Of a stretch of 64,000 nt of DNA, positions 26,604-36,155 are shown piece by piece. Under the pieces are notes generated by a model that searched no databases, was not told the origin of the DNA, and worked only from the letters and a program-made list of their open reading frames with translations. The translations under genes were made by a program, and so were the position numbers. Every line of letters begins with the position of its first letter. Within the stretch, counting starts at the first letter, position 1. This DNA is from Streptomyces cyaneus (GTDB lineage: Bacteria > Actinomycetota > Actinomycetes > Streptomycetales > Streptomycetaceae), in NCBI RefSeq assembly GCF_004028635.1, contig NZ_RQJW01000003.1, forward strand, positions 1 through 64,000, read 5' to 3'.

Positions 26604-29600
26604 ATGATCGAGCTGAGTCCGCAGGCCGCCGCGAAGATCGACACACGCCTGGCCCATCTGCTTGCCCTGAGCGAGGACGAACTCAACGATCTCGTGCGAA
26701 ACGAACGGGAGGCCCTGCGCACGTGGCTTGTCCGTCACCGTCGTCCACCTGGCCTGCATCGCTCCGGGCATGGCGGCCGTGGCAACGAGCAGCCCGATGC
26801 GGAGCCGGTCAGCGACAGCAGCGGGGATGTGGCCGGGACACGCGGCGAGGAGGAGCGCGTGCCCGCCCCGCCTGTCGCCCTTGCCACCGGGCTCCACCTG
26901 CCCCCAAGTCCCCCGGCCGGGGAATTTCCCATGCAGCTCGACCGCGCGTACGTCTCGGTGTTCATCGAGTCCCAGGCATCCCTGCGCGACCTGGAGCGCC
27001 TCGGAGCTGTCCTCCGCAATCAGCTGTGCGACCTGGTCACCGCCTACATCCCATTGGAACTCGTGCCTCGGCTCGCCGAGTCCCCCGCCGTCACCGCTAT
27101 CGAACTGTCCCGTCCAGTGTTCCTCTCTCTCGACGGCGCGCTGGCGTACTCCCAGGTGGACCAGGTGCAGGCGGGGCCGCCCCCGCACACCGGTGCCGGT
27201 GTGGTGGTGGGCGTCGTCGACGACGAACTGGATGTCTACCATCCGGATCTGCGTGGTCCGGCTCCGGTGGCCGGCACTCGTGTGCGGCATCTGTGGGATC
27301 AGAACCTGGTCGCGGTGGCAGGCGAGAACCGTCCGCCGACGGGCGCGGCGCTGCCCGGGGTCATCCCGCTGGGAGGCGCCAGTTACGGAGTGGACTACTC
27401 CGCGCACGACATCAATGCTGAGTTGAACCGTCCTGCCGGGACGGCCGCGTACTCCGTGGTCCGGCACGGAGGCATCGTCGCCGGGCACGGCACCCATGTC
27501 ACCGGGATCGCCGCCGGCAACGGTCTGGGCAGCGGCGCTCCTGCGGTGCTGCGCGGTGCCGCGCCGGAGGCCGACCTCGTCTTCGTCGCCCTGCGCCTGC
27601 CTGAGCCTGAGGTCCCCGCGAGCGACGCGGCCTCGGTCCTCGATGCCTGCATGTACATCACCGCCCGCGCCCAGCAGAGGCGGCAGCCCTGTGTGATCAA
27701 TCTCAGCCTGGGCGACGGGCAGGGCCCGCACGATGGCTCCCTGCTCGGCGAGCGCTTCCTCGACCTGCTGGTCAGCGGCCCTGGCCGGGCCGTGGTCATC
27801 GGTTCCGGCAACGCGACGGGCGCCCAGGCACACGCCACCGGCACCGTGCCCGCAGGAGCCTCGACCGATCTCGTGCTCAGCTACGCCGCTGTGCCCGGCG
27901 GGCACATGAGCGACGTGATCGAGCTCTGGTACGACGGCCACGACCGGTTCGACGTGACGCTGACCGCGCCCAACGGCGCTGTCATCGGTCCGGTGGGGCC
28001 GGGCAGTTCGGTCCCGGTGGCCGGCGTGGGCTTCGGCATCTCGGGGCAGCTGCGCTCCGTCCTCCATGCCGGGACCAATGGAGACAACACCATCAGCGTT
28101 GTCCTCAACGTGGCGGTGGGTGCCTCGCTGGCGGGAGCCTGGACCCTCACTCTCACCGGCAACACCGTCATCAACGGCCGTTTCCATTCCTGGGTGGACG
28201 TGTACAACTCCGGTTCCAGCGCCTGGCAGCCACCGCACGTGGACGACGCCACCCTGACCCTGACCCAGCTGTCCACCGCCCGCCGGGCGATCACTGTCGG
28301 CAACCACACCAAGGCGGGCCCGCCCGCGGTCATTAATGCCGCCAGCGGTCGGGGCCCCACCCGCGACGGGCGGACCAAACCGGAACTGGCGACCGTCGGG
28401 ACCAACGTGAGTGCGCCTCGCTCACGCGACATGACCAGCGCGGCACCGGGACCGCTGTACACCGCCATGTCCGGCACGAGCATGGCCGCCCCTCTGGTCA
28501 GCGGCGCTTGCGCACTCGTACTGGAGTGCCGCGGACCCCAGCTGACCGGGGCAGACCTCAAACAGATCCTCACCGATTCCGCGGGCACCCTGTTCGCTCC
28601 GCCGTACGCAGTGCCGCACCCAGGCTTCGGCTTCGGCTTCCTCCAGGCCGCCACCGCGTGCACGGCGCAGGCGGGCCCGGTCGACGTCTGGATACGCGAC
28701 GCGGTGGGAGATACCGGGGTAGAGCCGTTCGTCGGCCCGGTGATGTGGGAATGCCCCGACATCGAGATCCTCGACATCCAGGGAAACGCCACACCCAACC
28801 CGCGCCACCACCCGGCCAACCGCTTCAACAACCGGATCCGGGTCACTGTCCGCAACCGGGGCACACAGACCGCCCGCAACACCGAGGTTTCCCTGTACTG
28901 GGCAGATCCCGCCACGAACATCCCCTATCCGCTCGCGTGGAACAGAAGCGGCATCTTCACCGGCACCCCGGCCGTCCCTCCGGCTCCCCCGCTGAGTGGC
29001 TTCACCACCCAGGGCAACCAGATCATCGTCCCGCGGCTGTCCCCCGGAAGCGCGACACGAGTGGAATTCGCCTGGGCACCACCGCCGCCGGGGTCCAGCC
29101 TGCGTGCCGACAACCACTTCTGCCTGCTGGTCCTCCTGGAGAACCTCTCCGACCCCTCGGGCATCGGAAGCAGCGGCTTCCCCGAGGTCGGCGCCCGCAA
29201 CAACGTGGGCCTGCGCAACGTCCACGTCCTGCCCAACGCAACAGGCGGGGACGCAGTCTCCGGCTTCTACGTGGTCGGCACGGACGGCGAGGACGGCATC
29301 AGCGTGTCTGCCGAGCTGGCCGCCGGCGAGGTCACACTCAGCCTGCCCGTCCAGGCCCTCCCCTGGCGCGACCTGGCCATGATCGAGGAACTCGGCAAGC
29401 CGCGCGCCCCCTACGGCCACCCTGATCCATGGCCCGACCCGCTGGCCGACCGCGACGCGACCCTGGACGGCTCGCAGCTCATCGAGGAACTCACCGGCAT
29501 CACGGCCGCACAGCGTCTCGAAGTGCGCGACGGCATCGCTTCGATCGACCTCACGCCCCGCACACCCCTTGGGGTGCCGTGCCTGCACCTGGCGCCCGGA

Positions 29601-29747
29601 GCACGCCTCCCGACCACGATCGGCATCGTCCGGCTCGACACAACAACGAGGCGACGACACGTCCGAGTGACCCAGTGGTCCAACGGCCGCAGGATCGGCG
29701 GCGTCACGGTGGAGCTGCGCAAGGGGATGCACGAGGAGAAGCGGTGA
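26604..29747 (+). CDS. Subtilisin-like (S8) protease of 1047 residues (cassette gene 3)
   Basis: A large S8 peptidase with an intact catalytic set: Asp206 (VVDDELDVYHPDL), His295 (GHGTHVTGIAAG), the oxyanion Asn in GSGNATG (about residue 402) and Ser626 (GTSMAAPLVSG). A long insertion of beta type separates His and Ser. The C-terminal 400 residues contain a beta-sandwich (NNRIRVTVRNRGTQTARNTE, a CARDB-like pattern). The N-terminus (PQAAAKIDTRLAHLLALS) shows no signal peptide, so the enzyme is probably cytoplasmic or exported by an unusual route. ATG 26604 has AAGGAGAG. Within the cassette it is the likely effector or processing enzyme. Confidence 0.85.
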   Translation: MIELSPQAAAKIDTRLAHLLALSEDELNDLVRNEREALRTWLVRHRRPPGLHRSGHGGRGNEQPDAEPVSDSSGDVAGTRGEEERVPAPPVALATGLHLPPSPPAGEFPMQLDRAYVSVFIESQASLRDLERLGAVLRNQLCDLVTAYIPLELVPRLAESPAVTAIELSRPVFLSLDGALAYSQVDQVQAGPPPHTGAGVVVGVVDDELDVYHPDLRGPAPVAGTRVRHLWDQNLVAVAGENRPPTGAALPGVIPLGGASYGVDYSAHDINAELNRPAGTAAYSVVRHGGIVAGHGTHVTGIAAGNGLGSGAPAVLRGAAPEADLVFVALRLPEPEVPASDAASVLDACMYITARAQQRRQPCVINLSLGDGQGPHDGSLLGERFLDLLVSGPGRAVVIGSGNATGAQAHATGTVPAGASTDLVLSYAAVPGGHMSDVIELWYDGHDRFDVTLTAPNGAVIGPVGPGSSVPVAGVGFGISGQLRSVLHAGTNGDNTISVVLNVAVGASLAGAWTLTLTGNTVINGRFHSWVDVYNSGSSAWQPPHVDDATLTLTQLSTARRAITVGNHTKAGPPAVINAASGRGPTRDGRTKPELATVGTNVSAPRSRDMTSAAPGPLYTAMSGTSMAAPLVSGACALVLECRGPQLTGADLKQILTDSAGTLFAPPYAVPHPGFGFGFLQAATACTAQAGPVDVWIRDAVGDTGVEPFVGPVMWECPDIEILDIQGNATPNPRHHPANRFNNRIRVTVRNRGTQTARNTEVSLYWADPATNIPYPLAWNRSGIFTGTPAVPPAPPLSGFTTQGNQIIVPRLSPGSATRVEFAWAPPPPGSSLRADNHFCLLVLLENLSDPSGIGSSGFPEVGARNNVGLRNVHVLPNATGGDAVSGFYVVGTDGEDGISVSAELAAGEVTLSLPVQALPWRDLAMIEELGKPRAPYGHPDPWPDPLADRDATLDGSQLIEELTGITAAQRLEVRDGIASIDLTPRTPLGVPCLHLAPGARLPTTIGIVRLDTTTRRRHVRVTQWSNGRRIGGVTVELRKGMHEEKR

Positions 29748-29798
29748 GGGGACGACAAGCAAGGCTGATGCAGACGTGCATCTAAGCGAGGGGGTGTC

Positions 29799-31046
29799 AT
29801 GCCTGAAGTTCCATTGCCGTGCCGCGACAAGAAAGCTGCACTGGATCAAGCCGGGGCAGTCCTGGAGGCCCTGGACGAGGAATGGAAGCACACTGAGCCA
29901 AAGGACTCCGGGGCGAAGTCGGAGTATCTCGGGCAACGGCGCAAACTGCAGGAGGACCTCGCGGCAGCGGAGGCTTCGTACACATTGTGCGAGTCATTAC
30001 ACACGCCTCCGCCCGAGCCGATGGATCCGAGGCTGCGTGTGCTGCGCATCGAGGTCGTCCAGTCTCTGCAGTCCATGTCCAACTCCCTGCGGCTGGCGCG
30101 GGGAAAGGCAGCTGTGGCCCGGGTGTTCGTAGCCTCAGGGATCAACAACGGCTACAACGCAGGGGTCGGGCCGGGATATCAGGCCGGAGTGACCGGTGAG
30201 CTGCGGGTGACCGATCCCCGCAGTGGTGTCGAACTGTTCACCGGAACCCTGATCGGTACCTCATCCATCGACGCACCGCCCGCCCGCACGAGCCAGCGTG
30301 GCAATGCCTCACACTCCCTGAACTTCTGGCTGCCGGGTGAAGCGCTCGCCACCGACCATGTGACCTTCGAAGCGCGGGTGTTCGTCGCAGGAAAGGAGCA
30401 ACTCGGAGGCGGCTGGGTAGCTACCGGGTCGACGACACTCGCACTCCCCGACAAACGCGGACCGCAAATCATGCAGCCGCTGCTCATCGCCAGCACGGTC
30501 GCGGGCACCACCGCACCAAGCCTGCAGGACTTCGTCAGGGCCTTGCAGGGGGCGCGGGACCGCTTTCCCATCAGAGACTTCGAGCTTGCCCCTCCCCTCG
30601 TGCTCAGCACCGACCGAGATCTGTCAACCAGGTCAGGCTGGTCCGGCCTGCTGCATGACATATCGAGCTGGACGGGTCTTGCGAGCCAGATCCCCGGGAT
30701 CGTGGCAGGTCTCGTGGACGCAGGCCCCTTGCGAGCCGCTCACGGGATCGGCAGCCAGCGGCACTTCTTCTGGAACCGGCCCAGGCTCGTGTCCATACCG
30801 AGCGCCACCGTTCTCGCTCACGAAATGGGGCACACCTACGGCCTCGGGCATGCCCGGTTCTCCGGCAGCGAGGACCACATCGACAGCCGTCTCCCAGCGG
30901 AGGGACGTACGAACGAGACGGGGTTTCACATGTCCACCGGCCGGGCCATCCCGTCCGGATCACCCGAGATCATGGGATACGACGGCGCCGACAGCTGGCC
31001 CTGCGTAGCCACGTACGACGTGTTCTACAACGACATGCCGATCTGA
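29799..31046 (+). CDS. Metzincin-like zinc metalloprotease (cassette gene 4)
   Basis: A 415-residue protein whose C-terminal third carries a perfect metzincin zinc motif, HEMGHTYGLGH (His341, Glu342, His345, His351), and a Met-turn-like SPEIMGYDG about 65 residues later. Residues 1-75 include a charged helical segment, and residues 80-230 look like a beta-rich domain (LRVLRIEVVQSLQ, ELRVTDPRSGVELFTG). No signal peptide is visible. The ATG follows GAGGGGG; the gene lies 51 bases after the S8 protease and 34 before gene 5. Two unrelated proteases side by side suggest sequential processing or a proteolytic effector pair. Confidence 0.8.
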   Translation: MPEVPLPCRDKKAALDQAGAVLEALDEEWKHTEPKDSGAKSEYLGQRRKLQEDLAAAEASYTLCESLHTPPPEPMDPRLRVLRIEVVQSLQSMSNSLRLARGKAAVARVFVASGINNGYNAGVGPGYQAGVTGELRVTDPRSGVELFTGTLIGTSSIDAPPARTSQRGNASHSLNFWLPGEALATDHVTFEARVFVAGKEQLGGGWVATGSTTLALPDKRGPQIMQPLLIASTVAGTTAPSLQDFVRALQGARDRFPIRDFELAPPLVLSTDRDLSTRSGWSGLLHDISSWTGLASQIPGIVAGLVDAGPLRAAHGIGSQRHFFWNRPRLVSIPSATVLAHEMGHTYGLGHARFSGSEDHIDSRLPAEGRTNETGFHMSTGRAIPSGSPEIMGYDGADSWPCVATYDVFYNDMPI

Positions 31047-31080
31047 GACATCCGTTCATTGCGCTGAAGGGACACATCAC

Positions 31081-32010
31081 ATGGCGGAACGGATCATGCT
31101 GGTGGGCAGCGTCACCGACGACGACCGTGTGGTTCTCGCCCCCGCCTTCCCCGCGCCGGAGGCCGACACGCTCCACACGAGCATCGAGGGCGCCGAGCAC
31201 ACCCTGAAGTTGGACTTCCTTGACACAGCAGGAACCCTGCTGCGCCGGCTTGTCCTGCCGATGGAACCTGTGTGCCTCCACCCCGGCGAGCACACACCGA
31301 CCGGCGGGCATGAGACGTGGATCTTCAGCCTCCCCGTCGATGTCCCGCTGGGCACCCGGCGGCTGCAATTCCTGCGCCAGGGGCGTGTGCTTACGTCGCT
31401 GCGACTGCCAGCCGCACCTCCACGCATCACCCTGCGGTGGCGGCCGCCTGAGAACGCAGCCCAGGGAATCACCCGCATCGACTGGCACCCAGCGCCACGC
31501 CGTGAGATCGAGCGCGTGGAGGACGAGCGGCTTTCCTTCCTGGTCCTGTACACCACCGACGGACTCACTTGGCGGCCCGTCACGCTCCCATCGATCGTTC
31601 CTTCTGCCACCATCGACTTCGACTCGCTGCCCGGCGGCGAGGCATGCCAGCTACGGGTGGTCGCCTCCAGCGGGCTGCGAACGACCACGGTGACCAGCGC
31701 ACCGTTCCGGGTGCAGGCTAAGGGGGTCCGGCCCTTCATCACCGTGGTCTCGCCAACCGGTCCGGTCCCGGCCGGGCAGCCGGTGGACCTGCACGGCCAC
31801 GGCACGGACCTGGAATCGGGTGAGACCTTCCGGGACGATGCGCTGCAGTGGTACTCCACCGTCGACGGCTTCCTCGGCCGCGGCGCAGTGATCACCGTGC
31901 AGCTGTCCGCAGACGAGCACCGGCTCTTGCTGCGATACGGAGCGGACGCAGACCAGGTCGCTCTGTACGACATCAGCGTCACCGGCCCACAGCGTCAGCC
32001 GCGCGACTGA
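31081..32010 (+). CDS. Beta-sandwich (Ig/FN3-like) protein (cassette gene 5)
   Basis: A 309-residue protein predicted to be nearly all beta. The middle segment RLSFLVLYTTDGLTWRPV and CQLRVVASSGLRTTTVTS resembles an FN3/Ig strand pattern, and the final third (VVSPTGPVPAGQPVDLHGHG) is a second Ig-like domain. It has no signal peptide, membrane helix or catalytic motif. It probably binds protein or carbohydrate and could be the recognition subunit or substrate of the cassette proteases. GAAGGGA precedes the ATG. It is the last gene; no clear hairpin follows. Confidence 0.65.
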   Translation: MAERIMLVGSVTDDDRVVLAPAFPAPEADTLHTSIEGAEHTLKLDFLDTAGTLLRRLVLPMEPVCLHPGEHTPTGGHETWIFSLPVDVPLGTRRLQFLRQGRVLTSLRLPAAPPRITLRWRPPENAAQGITRIDWHPAPRREIERVEDERLSFLVLYTTDGLTWRPVTLPSIVPSATIDFDSLPGGEACQLRVVASSGLRTTTVTSAPFRVQAKGVRPFITVVSPTGPVPAGQPVDLHGHGTDLESGETFRDDALQWYSTVDGFLGRGAVITVQLSADEHRLLLRYGADADQVALYDISVTGPQRQPRD

Positions 32011-32459
32011 CCGGCAACACACCTCCTGCCCAAGCCGGTTTGACTGGTCGCCTGAGCGCCCCATGCTCCACCAGCGGCATGACGCGGCGCGCCCTGCCAC
32101 CGACTCGTCCACGAACCTTCCTTGTAAGACTCCGTCTGGGCACGAACCGCTGAAGTGGCGGTCGGCTGCGAACGGTCGCCGGCCCCCGACCTTGGGGTAC
32201 GCGCAGAATCAGACACCGACGCAACCACACACGCTCCCGCGCCGGCTCTGCTCGCGGTGGTCCCGGTCAACGCGAGCTTCCCATCCCAACAACGCTGCAT
32301 GCCTCCCGGCTATCAAACGACCGAGCTACGGGCACTGCAGGCCTTCAACACCGACGCCCATCTCCACCAACGCCACCGGCGGCTCCTCAAGCCTGAGCAG
32401 TCACCGCTCGCAATTGAGCAGGCCACGAAGGTGCCACAAAAACCGCAGGTCAAGCCAAC
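32011..32459. other. Intergenic, no supported gene
   Basis: Nothing convincing is encoded on either strand between the end of the protease cassette and the TPR relic. Codon bias is lost and no strong repeat was noticed. Confidence 0.4.
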
Positions 32460-32665
32460 CAAAACATTAGACCCAGCCGGGACTTCGACCAGGTCACGAT
32501 CTGTCCGGTGTAAGGGGTGGTCAGCGCCCAAGGCCTGCGCGTGGACCTCGACGACCTCGCGGTAGGTCTGCAACGCCTCCTCCCAGCGTTCCAACTGGCC
32601 AAGTACGTAGGCGACTTCATAGCGGGTGACGAGGGTGGCGCGGCCGCCGACGCCGTATCCCGGCC
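32460..32665 (-). pseudogene. TPR-repeat protein fragment
   Basis: Minus-strand sequence reads ATLVTRYEVAYVLGQLERWE, then EEALQTYREVVEVHAQALGA. This is one and a half tetratricopeptide repeats of the NB-ARC/TPR type common in Streptomyces. It has no start, no upstream domain and no proper end. It is a relic beside an IstB relic. Confidence 0.6.
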
Positions 32666-32689
32666 AGGCCGGCCCCGGGGCCGGCCTGG

Positions 32690-32790
32690 CTCATTGCGGG
32701 CTCGGGTTTGGGTGAGGCGGAAGGAGTCGGTGCCGGTCTCGATATGTTCCCGCCGAAGGTGAGCCGGTCGACTCACGGGGGTGTCCTCGA
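32690..32790 (-). pseudogene. IstB C-terminal relic
   Basis: Minus-strand VDRLTFGGNI, then with a frame change IETGTDSFRLTQTRARNE, is the conserved C-terminus of IstB, the AAA+ helper of IS21-type elements. Only about 30 codons survive, with a frameshift between the two blocks. Confidence 0.6.
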
Positions 32791-32896
32791 CCGTCGGGAG
32801 AGGTGACCAGCGTCGGGCTGACGCCCGCCTGTACCCTCCTTCAAAGAGCGTTTTGTACCGACTGGTGTGTTTGGTAACTAGGGCTCCGGCCTCGGC

Positions 32897-35800
32897 TTAG
32901 CCGTCGGTCGGCTGTTCCAGGAGCCAGGCGCGGACGTCCAACGCCTTCTCGATCTCCGGGTCCTGCGTGGCGTGGTCGTGCTCCACCTCGGCGATCTGGC
33001 GGCGTAGGTCGACGAGCTGGTCGATCGCCGAGACCGCCAGGTCGTGCCGGCCGGCGTCGATGCAGCACTGGGCGTAGCTCTGGAGGCCCCAGACCAGGTC
33101 GTGCACATGCGCCTCCGGCAGCGCCTGGGCGAGGTCCATGCGGAGCATCACGCACTCGGCGAACAGGGGCAGCGCCGCCTCGGCCGCGCCGGCGGAACTG
33201 ACTTGGAGGCCCAGGTCGTGCAGGCTCATGGCGAGGTCCGCGCTGTGGGCCTCGGGTGACCGCTCGGCGAGGGCGCGCCGGATCTGCACCGCCTCGGTGA
33301 TCGCGGTCAGCGACTCGGCCGGGCGACCCGCCTGCTGCAGACAGCCCGAGAGGTTGTGCAGGGCCCTGGCGAGATCGTTCTCGTGGACGCCGGGGCGGGA
33401 CTCGGACAGGGTGCGGAACAGCCGTTCCGCCTCGGTGATCGCGGCCAGTGCCTCCTCGTGTCGTCCCACGTCGCCCAGCACGATCGCCAGGGTGTTGAGG
33501 CCGATCGCCAGTCCCGGCACATGGGCGTCGGGGTGGAGGTCGGCGAGGGCACGGCGGATGTCGACTGCCTCGCTGATCGGGACCGGAGCATCCTCGTACA
33601 GCCCCAGCTGGCTGTAGCGGTTCGCGAGGTTGTGCAGGGCGTCGGCGAGGGCGGGCAGGCAGCCCGGTTCCTCCTCGGCGAGGCCGCGCAGCAGGTCGAC
33701 CGCTTCGGCGAGCACTGCCAGGGATTCCTCGTGGCGCCGTAGGGTCGCCAGGCAGGCCGACAGAGTGTTGAGGCTGCCGGCGAGGTCGAGCGCGTACAGT
33801 TCGGGGGCCTGGGCGGTGAGGTCGCGCAGGATATCCGTCGCCTCGGTGACAGCTTCCAGTGCCTCCTGGTGCCGTCCTGTCTCCCGCAGCCGGTTGGCGA
33901 GGCGGTTGAGGCCGAGGGCGAGTTCCGCTCGGGCGGGCTCGATCGGGGCGGTGCGCCGTAGCAGGTCGACGCCTTCGGTGACCGCTTCCAGCGCCTCCTG
34001 GTGGTGTCCGGCGTCGCCGCGCCGGTCGGAGAGCCCGAGCAGCGCCATCGCCAGGGCCACGGTGTACCGCTCCGGATTGTCCACCGCCGCCTGCCGGTAG
34101 CGCGGGACCAGGGCTTCGGCCAGGTCTAGCGCCACACCGGAGAGCACTTCGGTGCTGACCGGTAGGGCGTTGCCGAGCACACGCAGCAGCTCGACGTCGT
34201 CGGACTCGTGTGCGACCCGTGCCAGGGCCATCAGCAGCGGGGCCGGTGATTCCACGCGGGTGGCCACGGCGACCGCCGGCGCGGCCAGCGTGCGCGCGTG
34301 GTCGACGCACCAGCGGGTCAGTGTGTCGGCCACCCCCGGTCCGAGGGTGCGGTGTGCGGCGGCGCGGGCGCACACCGTCAGCAGCGAGGTCGCCTCCTCG
34401 TACCCGATGTGCGGGATCAGTGTCTCCACGACGCGGCGGCGGTCGCGGTCGAGTACGAGGCGGCCCACCAGCCGTTCGGCGAGCCGGTCGGGTTGGAGAC
34501 ACCCGAAGGCCGTGTGCCGGTCAGCTGCGGGGTACAGGCCGGTCAGCCAGGCCCGCACGGCGTCGAGTCGATCCAGCGGTTGGTCGGAGAGGCCGGGCAC
34601 GCGGGTGAGGAACGCGTCGACGGCCTGCCGCTTGGGTGCCCCGAGGAGCGCCGCCGCGGCGATGGTGTCGATGAGGGTGGGCAGGCTCAGCCCCGGCAGC
34701 AGGCCGTGTGCGCGGGCCAGTGACTGCCAGTGGCGGCGTTCGTGGTCGAGCACGCGGTCCTCGGGCCCGCGCGGTGCTCCGTGGGGCGGTTCGTCCGTCG
34801 GGTGCGCGGCGTCGAGCAGGTCGGCCAGAGCCGTCATCTGCACCGCCAGGACGGTTCGGTCCTCCGGTGCCGACCGGCGCTCCGCCCGGCCGAGCCGCGT
34901 TGCGGCCGCCGCCCAGTCCTCGTCGGGCCCGCCGGGCAGGTCGCGCAGGGCGGCGGCGTAGGCGTCGACGGCCACCGTGTAGAGGTCGACGTCGTTCGGC
35001 TCCAGTAAGGGCAGCCGGCGTACGACGGCCGTGTCCGTGAGGTCGGCGACGGCGTCCCCCGAGGCGGCCAGTTCCTGCCACCAGTCCCCGCCGGTACGGG
35101 CGAGCAGCAGCACCTTGACGCGGCGTCCCCGGTGCGCGAGGTCGCTGAGCAACGCGGCGAGTTGGCGGACGCGTCCCTCGGCGTAGTCGACCACGACCAG
35201 CGTTGGCACGACCACGTCGGCGATCACCGACAGCTGCTCGGCGGCGGCAGTGGCCCGCGGCCACACGACTGCCCAGCCGTCCTCGGCGAGTCGCTCGCCG
35301 AACTGCTGGGCCACGCGGGTCTTGCCCTGCCCGCCGGGGCCGTGCAGCAGCCACACGCCCGTGCCGGGGAGGGCCGCCCAGGCCAGCAGCTCTTCCAGCT
35401 CGTCGTCCCGGCCGAGGAACGGTACGACGGCGCGGCGCGCGGTGAGCAGACCGGCCGGGGTGACCGCCGTGGCGCCGCCTGGCGACGGATCGTCCAGCTC
35501 GCGCAGTTCCACGCCCCGGCACACGGGCGATCCGCCGTGCTCGGCGAGTCGCGCGCGGAACTGGGGGTCGCGCAGCAGCATGTACGCCGGTACGGCCTCC
35601 AGCGCGGCGTGCGCGCGTCCGGCCGGGTCTGTGGCGATCACGCCGGTCAGTAGCTCGCCGCAGAACAGGGCGGCGCCGGACAGCCCGCCCCACGGCGACG
35701 GGCCGTCCGGCGGGTGGCCGTCCAGCTGCATCACATAGCGGTCGCCGACCATCCGGTCCCCCGCGTTGAGCCGACCGGACAGCTGGCTGACCTCCACGGG

Positions 35801-36136
35801 CCTGTCCGGGCGCTGCACCAGGTTCGGCACGCCCCAGCAGGCGCAGGAGATGCCGGTGCGGTGGGTGACGGTGCGCCCCCAGGGCGCGGCCTCGCCGGTC
35901 GGCACCCAGTGCGGATCGTCGAGCAGCACCAGGGCCGCGTCGTCGCGCCCGCCCGGCGTACCGCACCACACGACGGTCCCCGCGAACTCGCCGGGCCGTC
36001 CGGGCCGGAACACCGTGACCGCACGGCCCTCAGCCCGCCCCACATGACCGGAGGTCAGCACGAGGCGTGGGCCCACGAGGTAGCCCGAGCCGGGACCGTG
36101 CGAGCCGGTGACCGCCACCACCCTGTCCCAGTTCAC
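32897..36136 (-). CDS. Trypsin-STAND NTPase-TPR conflict-system protein
   Basis: A 1079-residue protein. Residues 1-210 form a chymotrypsin-like protease with His in LTSGHVG, Asp in GRDDAALVLL and Ser in WGGLSGAALF. A STAND-type NTPase follows, with Walker A HGPGGQGKT (about residues 264-272) and Walker B-like LVVVDYAEG. The last 400 residues are tetratricopeptide repeats with the recurrent core GRHEEALAAITEA. This protease-NTPase-TPR layout belongs to NTP-dependent conflict systems in multicellular bacteria, in which TPRs sense a trigger and the protease acts as effector. GTG 36136 has GGGAGG 7 bases before it. The trypco2 partner ends 19 bases upstream, forming a two-gene operon. Confidence 0.88.
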   Translation of the reverse strand: MNWDRVVAVTGSHGPGSGYLVGPRLVLTSGHVGRAEGRAVTVFRPGRPGEFAGTVVWCGTPGGRDDAALVLLDDPHWVPTGEAAPWGRTVTHRTGISCACWGVPNLVQRPDRPVEVSQLSGRLNAGDRMVGDRYVMQLDGHPPDGPSPWGGLSGAALFCGELLTGVIATDPAGRAHAALEAVPAYMLLRDPQFRARLAEHGGSPVCRGVELRELDDPSPGGATAVTPAGLLTARRAVVPFLGRDDELEELLAWAALPGTGVWLLHGPGGQGKTRVAQQFGERLAEDGWAVVWPRATAAAEQLSVIADVVVPTLVVVDYAEGRVRQLAALLSDLAHRGRRVKVLLLARTGGDWWQELAASGDAVADLTDTAVVRRLPLLEPNDVDLYTVAVDAYAAALRDLPGGPDEDWAAAATRLGRAERRSAPEDRTVLAVQMTALADLLDAAHPTDEPPHGAPRGPEDRVLDHERRHWQSLARAHGLLPGLSLPTLIDTIAAAALLGAPKRQAVDAFLTRVPGLSDQPLDRLDAVRAWLTGLYPAADRHTAFGCLQPDRLAERLVGRLVLDRDRRRVVETLIPHIGYEEATSLLTVCARAAAHRTLGPGVADTLTRWCVDHARTLAAPAVAVATRVESPAPLLMALARVAHESDDVELLRVLGNALPVSTEVLSGVALDLAEALVPRYRQAAVDNPERYTVALAMALLGLSDRRGDAGHHQEALEAVTEGVDLLRRTAPIEPARAELALGLNRLANRLRETGRHQEALEAVTEATDILRDLTAQAPELYALDLAGSLNTLSACLATLRRHEESLAVLAEAVDLLRGLAEEEPGCLPALADALHNLANRYSQLGLYEDAPVPISEAVDIRRALADLHPDAHVPGLAIGLNTLAIVLGDVGRHEEALAAITEAERLFRTLSESRPGVHENDLARALHNLSGCLQQAGRPAESLTAITEAVQIRRALAERSPEAHSADLAMSLHDLGLQVSSAGAAEAALPLFAECVMLRMDLAQALPEAHVHDLVWGLQSYAQCCIDAGRHDLAVSAIDQLVDLRRQIAEVEHDHATQDPEIEKALDVRAWLLEQPTDG

Positions 36137-36155
36137 GCCCGCGCCTCCCGGGTCC

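Noticed and set aside
26352..28307. 651-residue minus-strand frame opposite the S8 protease
   Set aside because: The plus strand carries the full S8 catalytic set; the minus frame is histidine/arginine/glycine noise.
32841..34502. 553-residue minus frame overlapping the TPR part of the STAND protein
   Set aside because: Alternative frame of the TPR array, dominated by Arg and Pro; the STAND frame explains the DNA.
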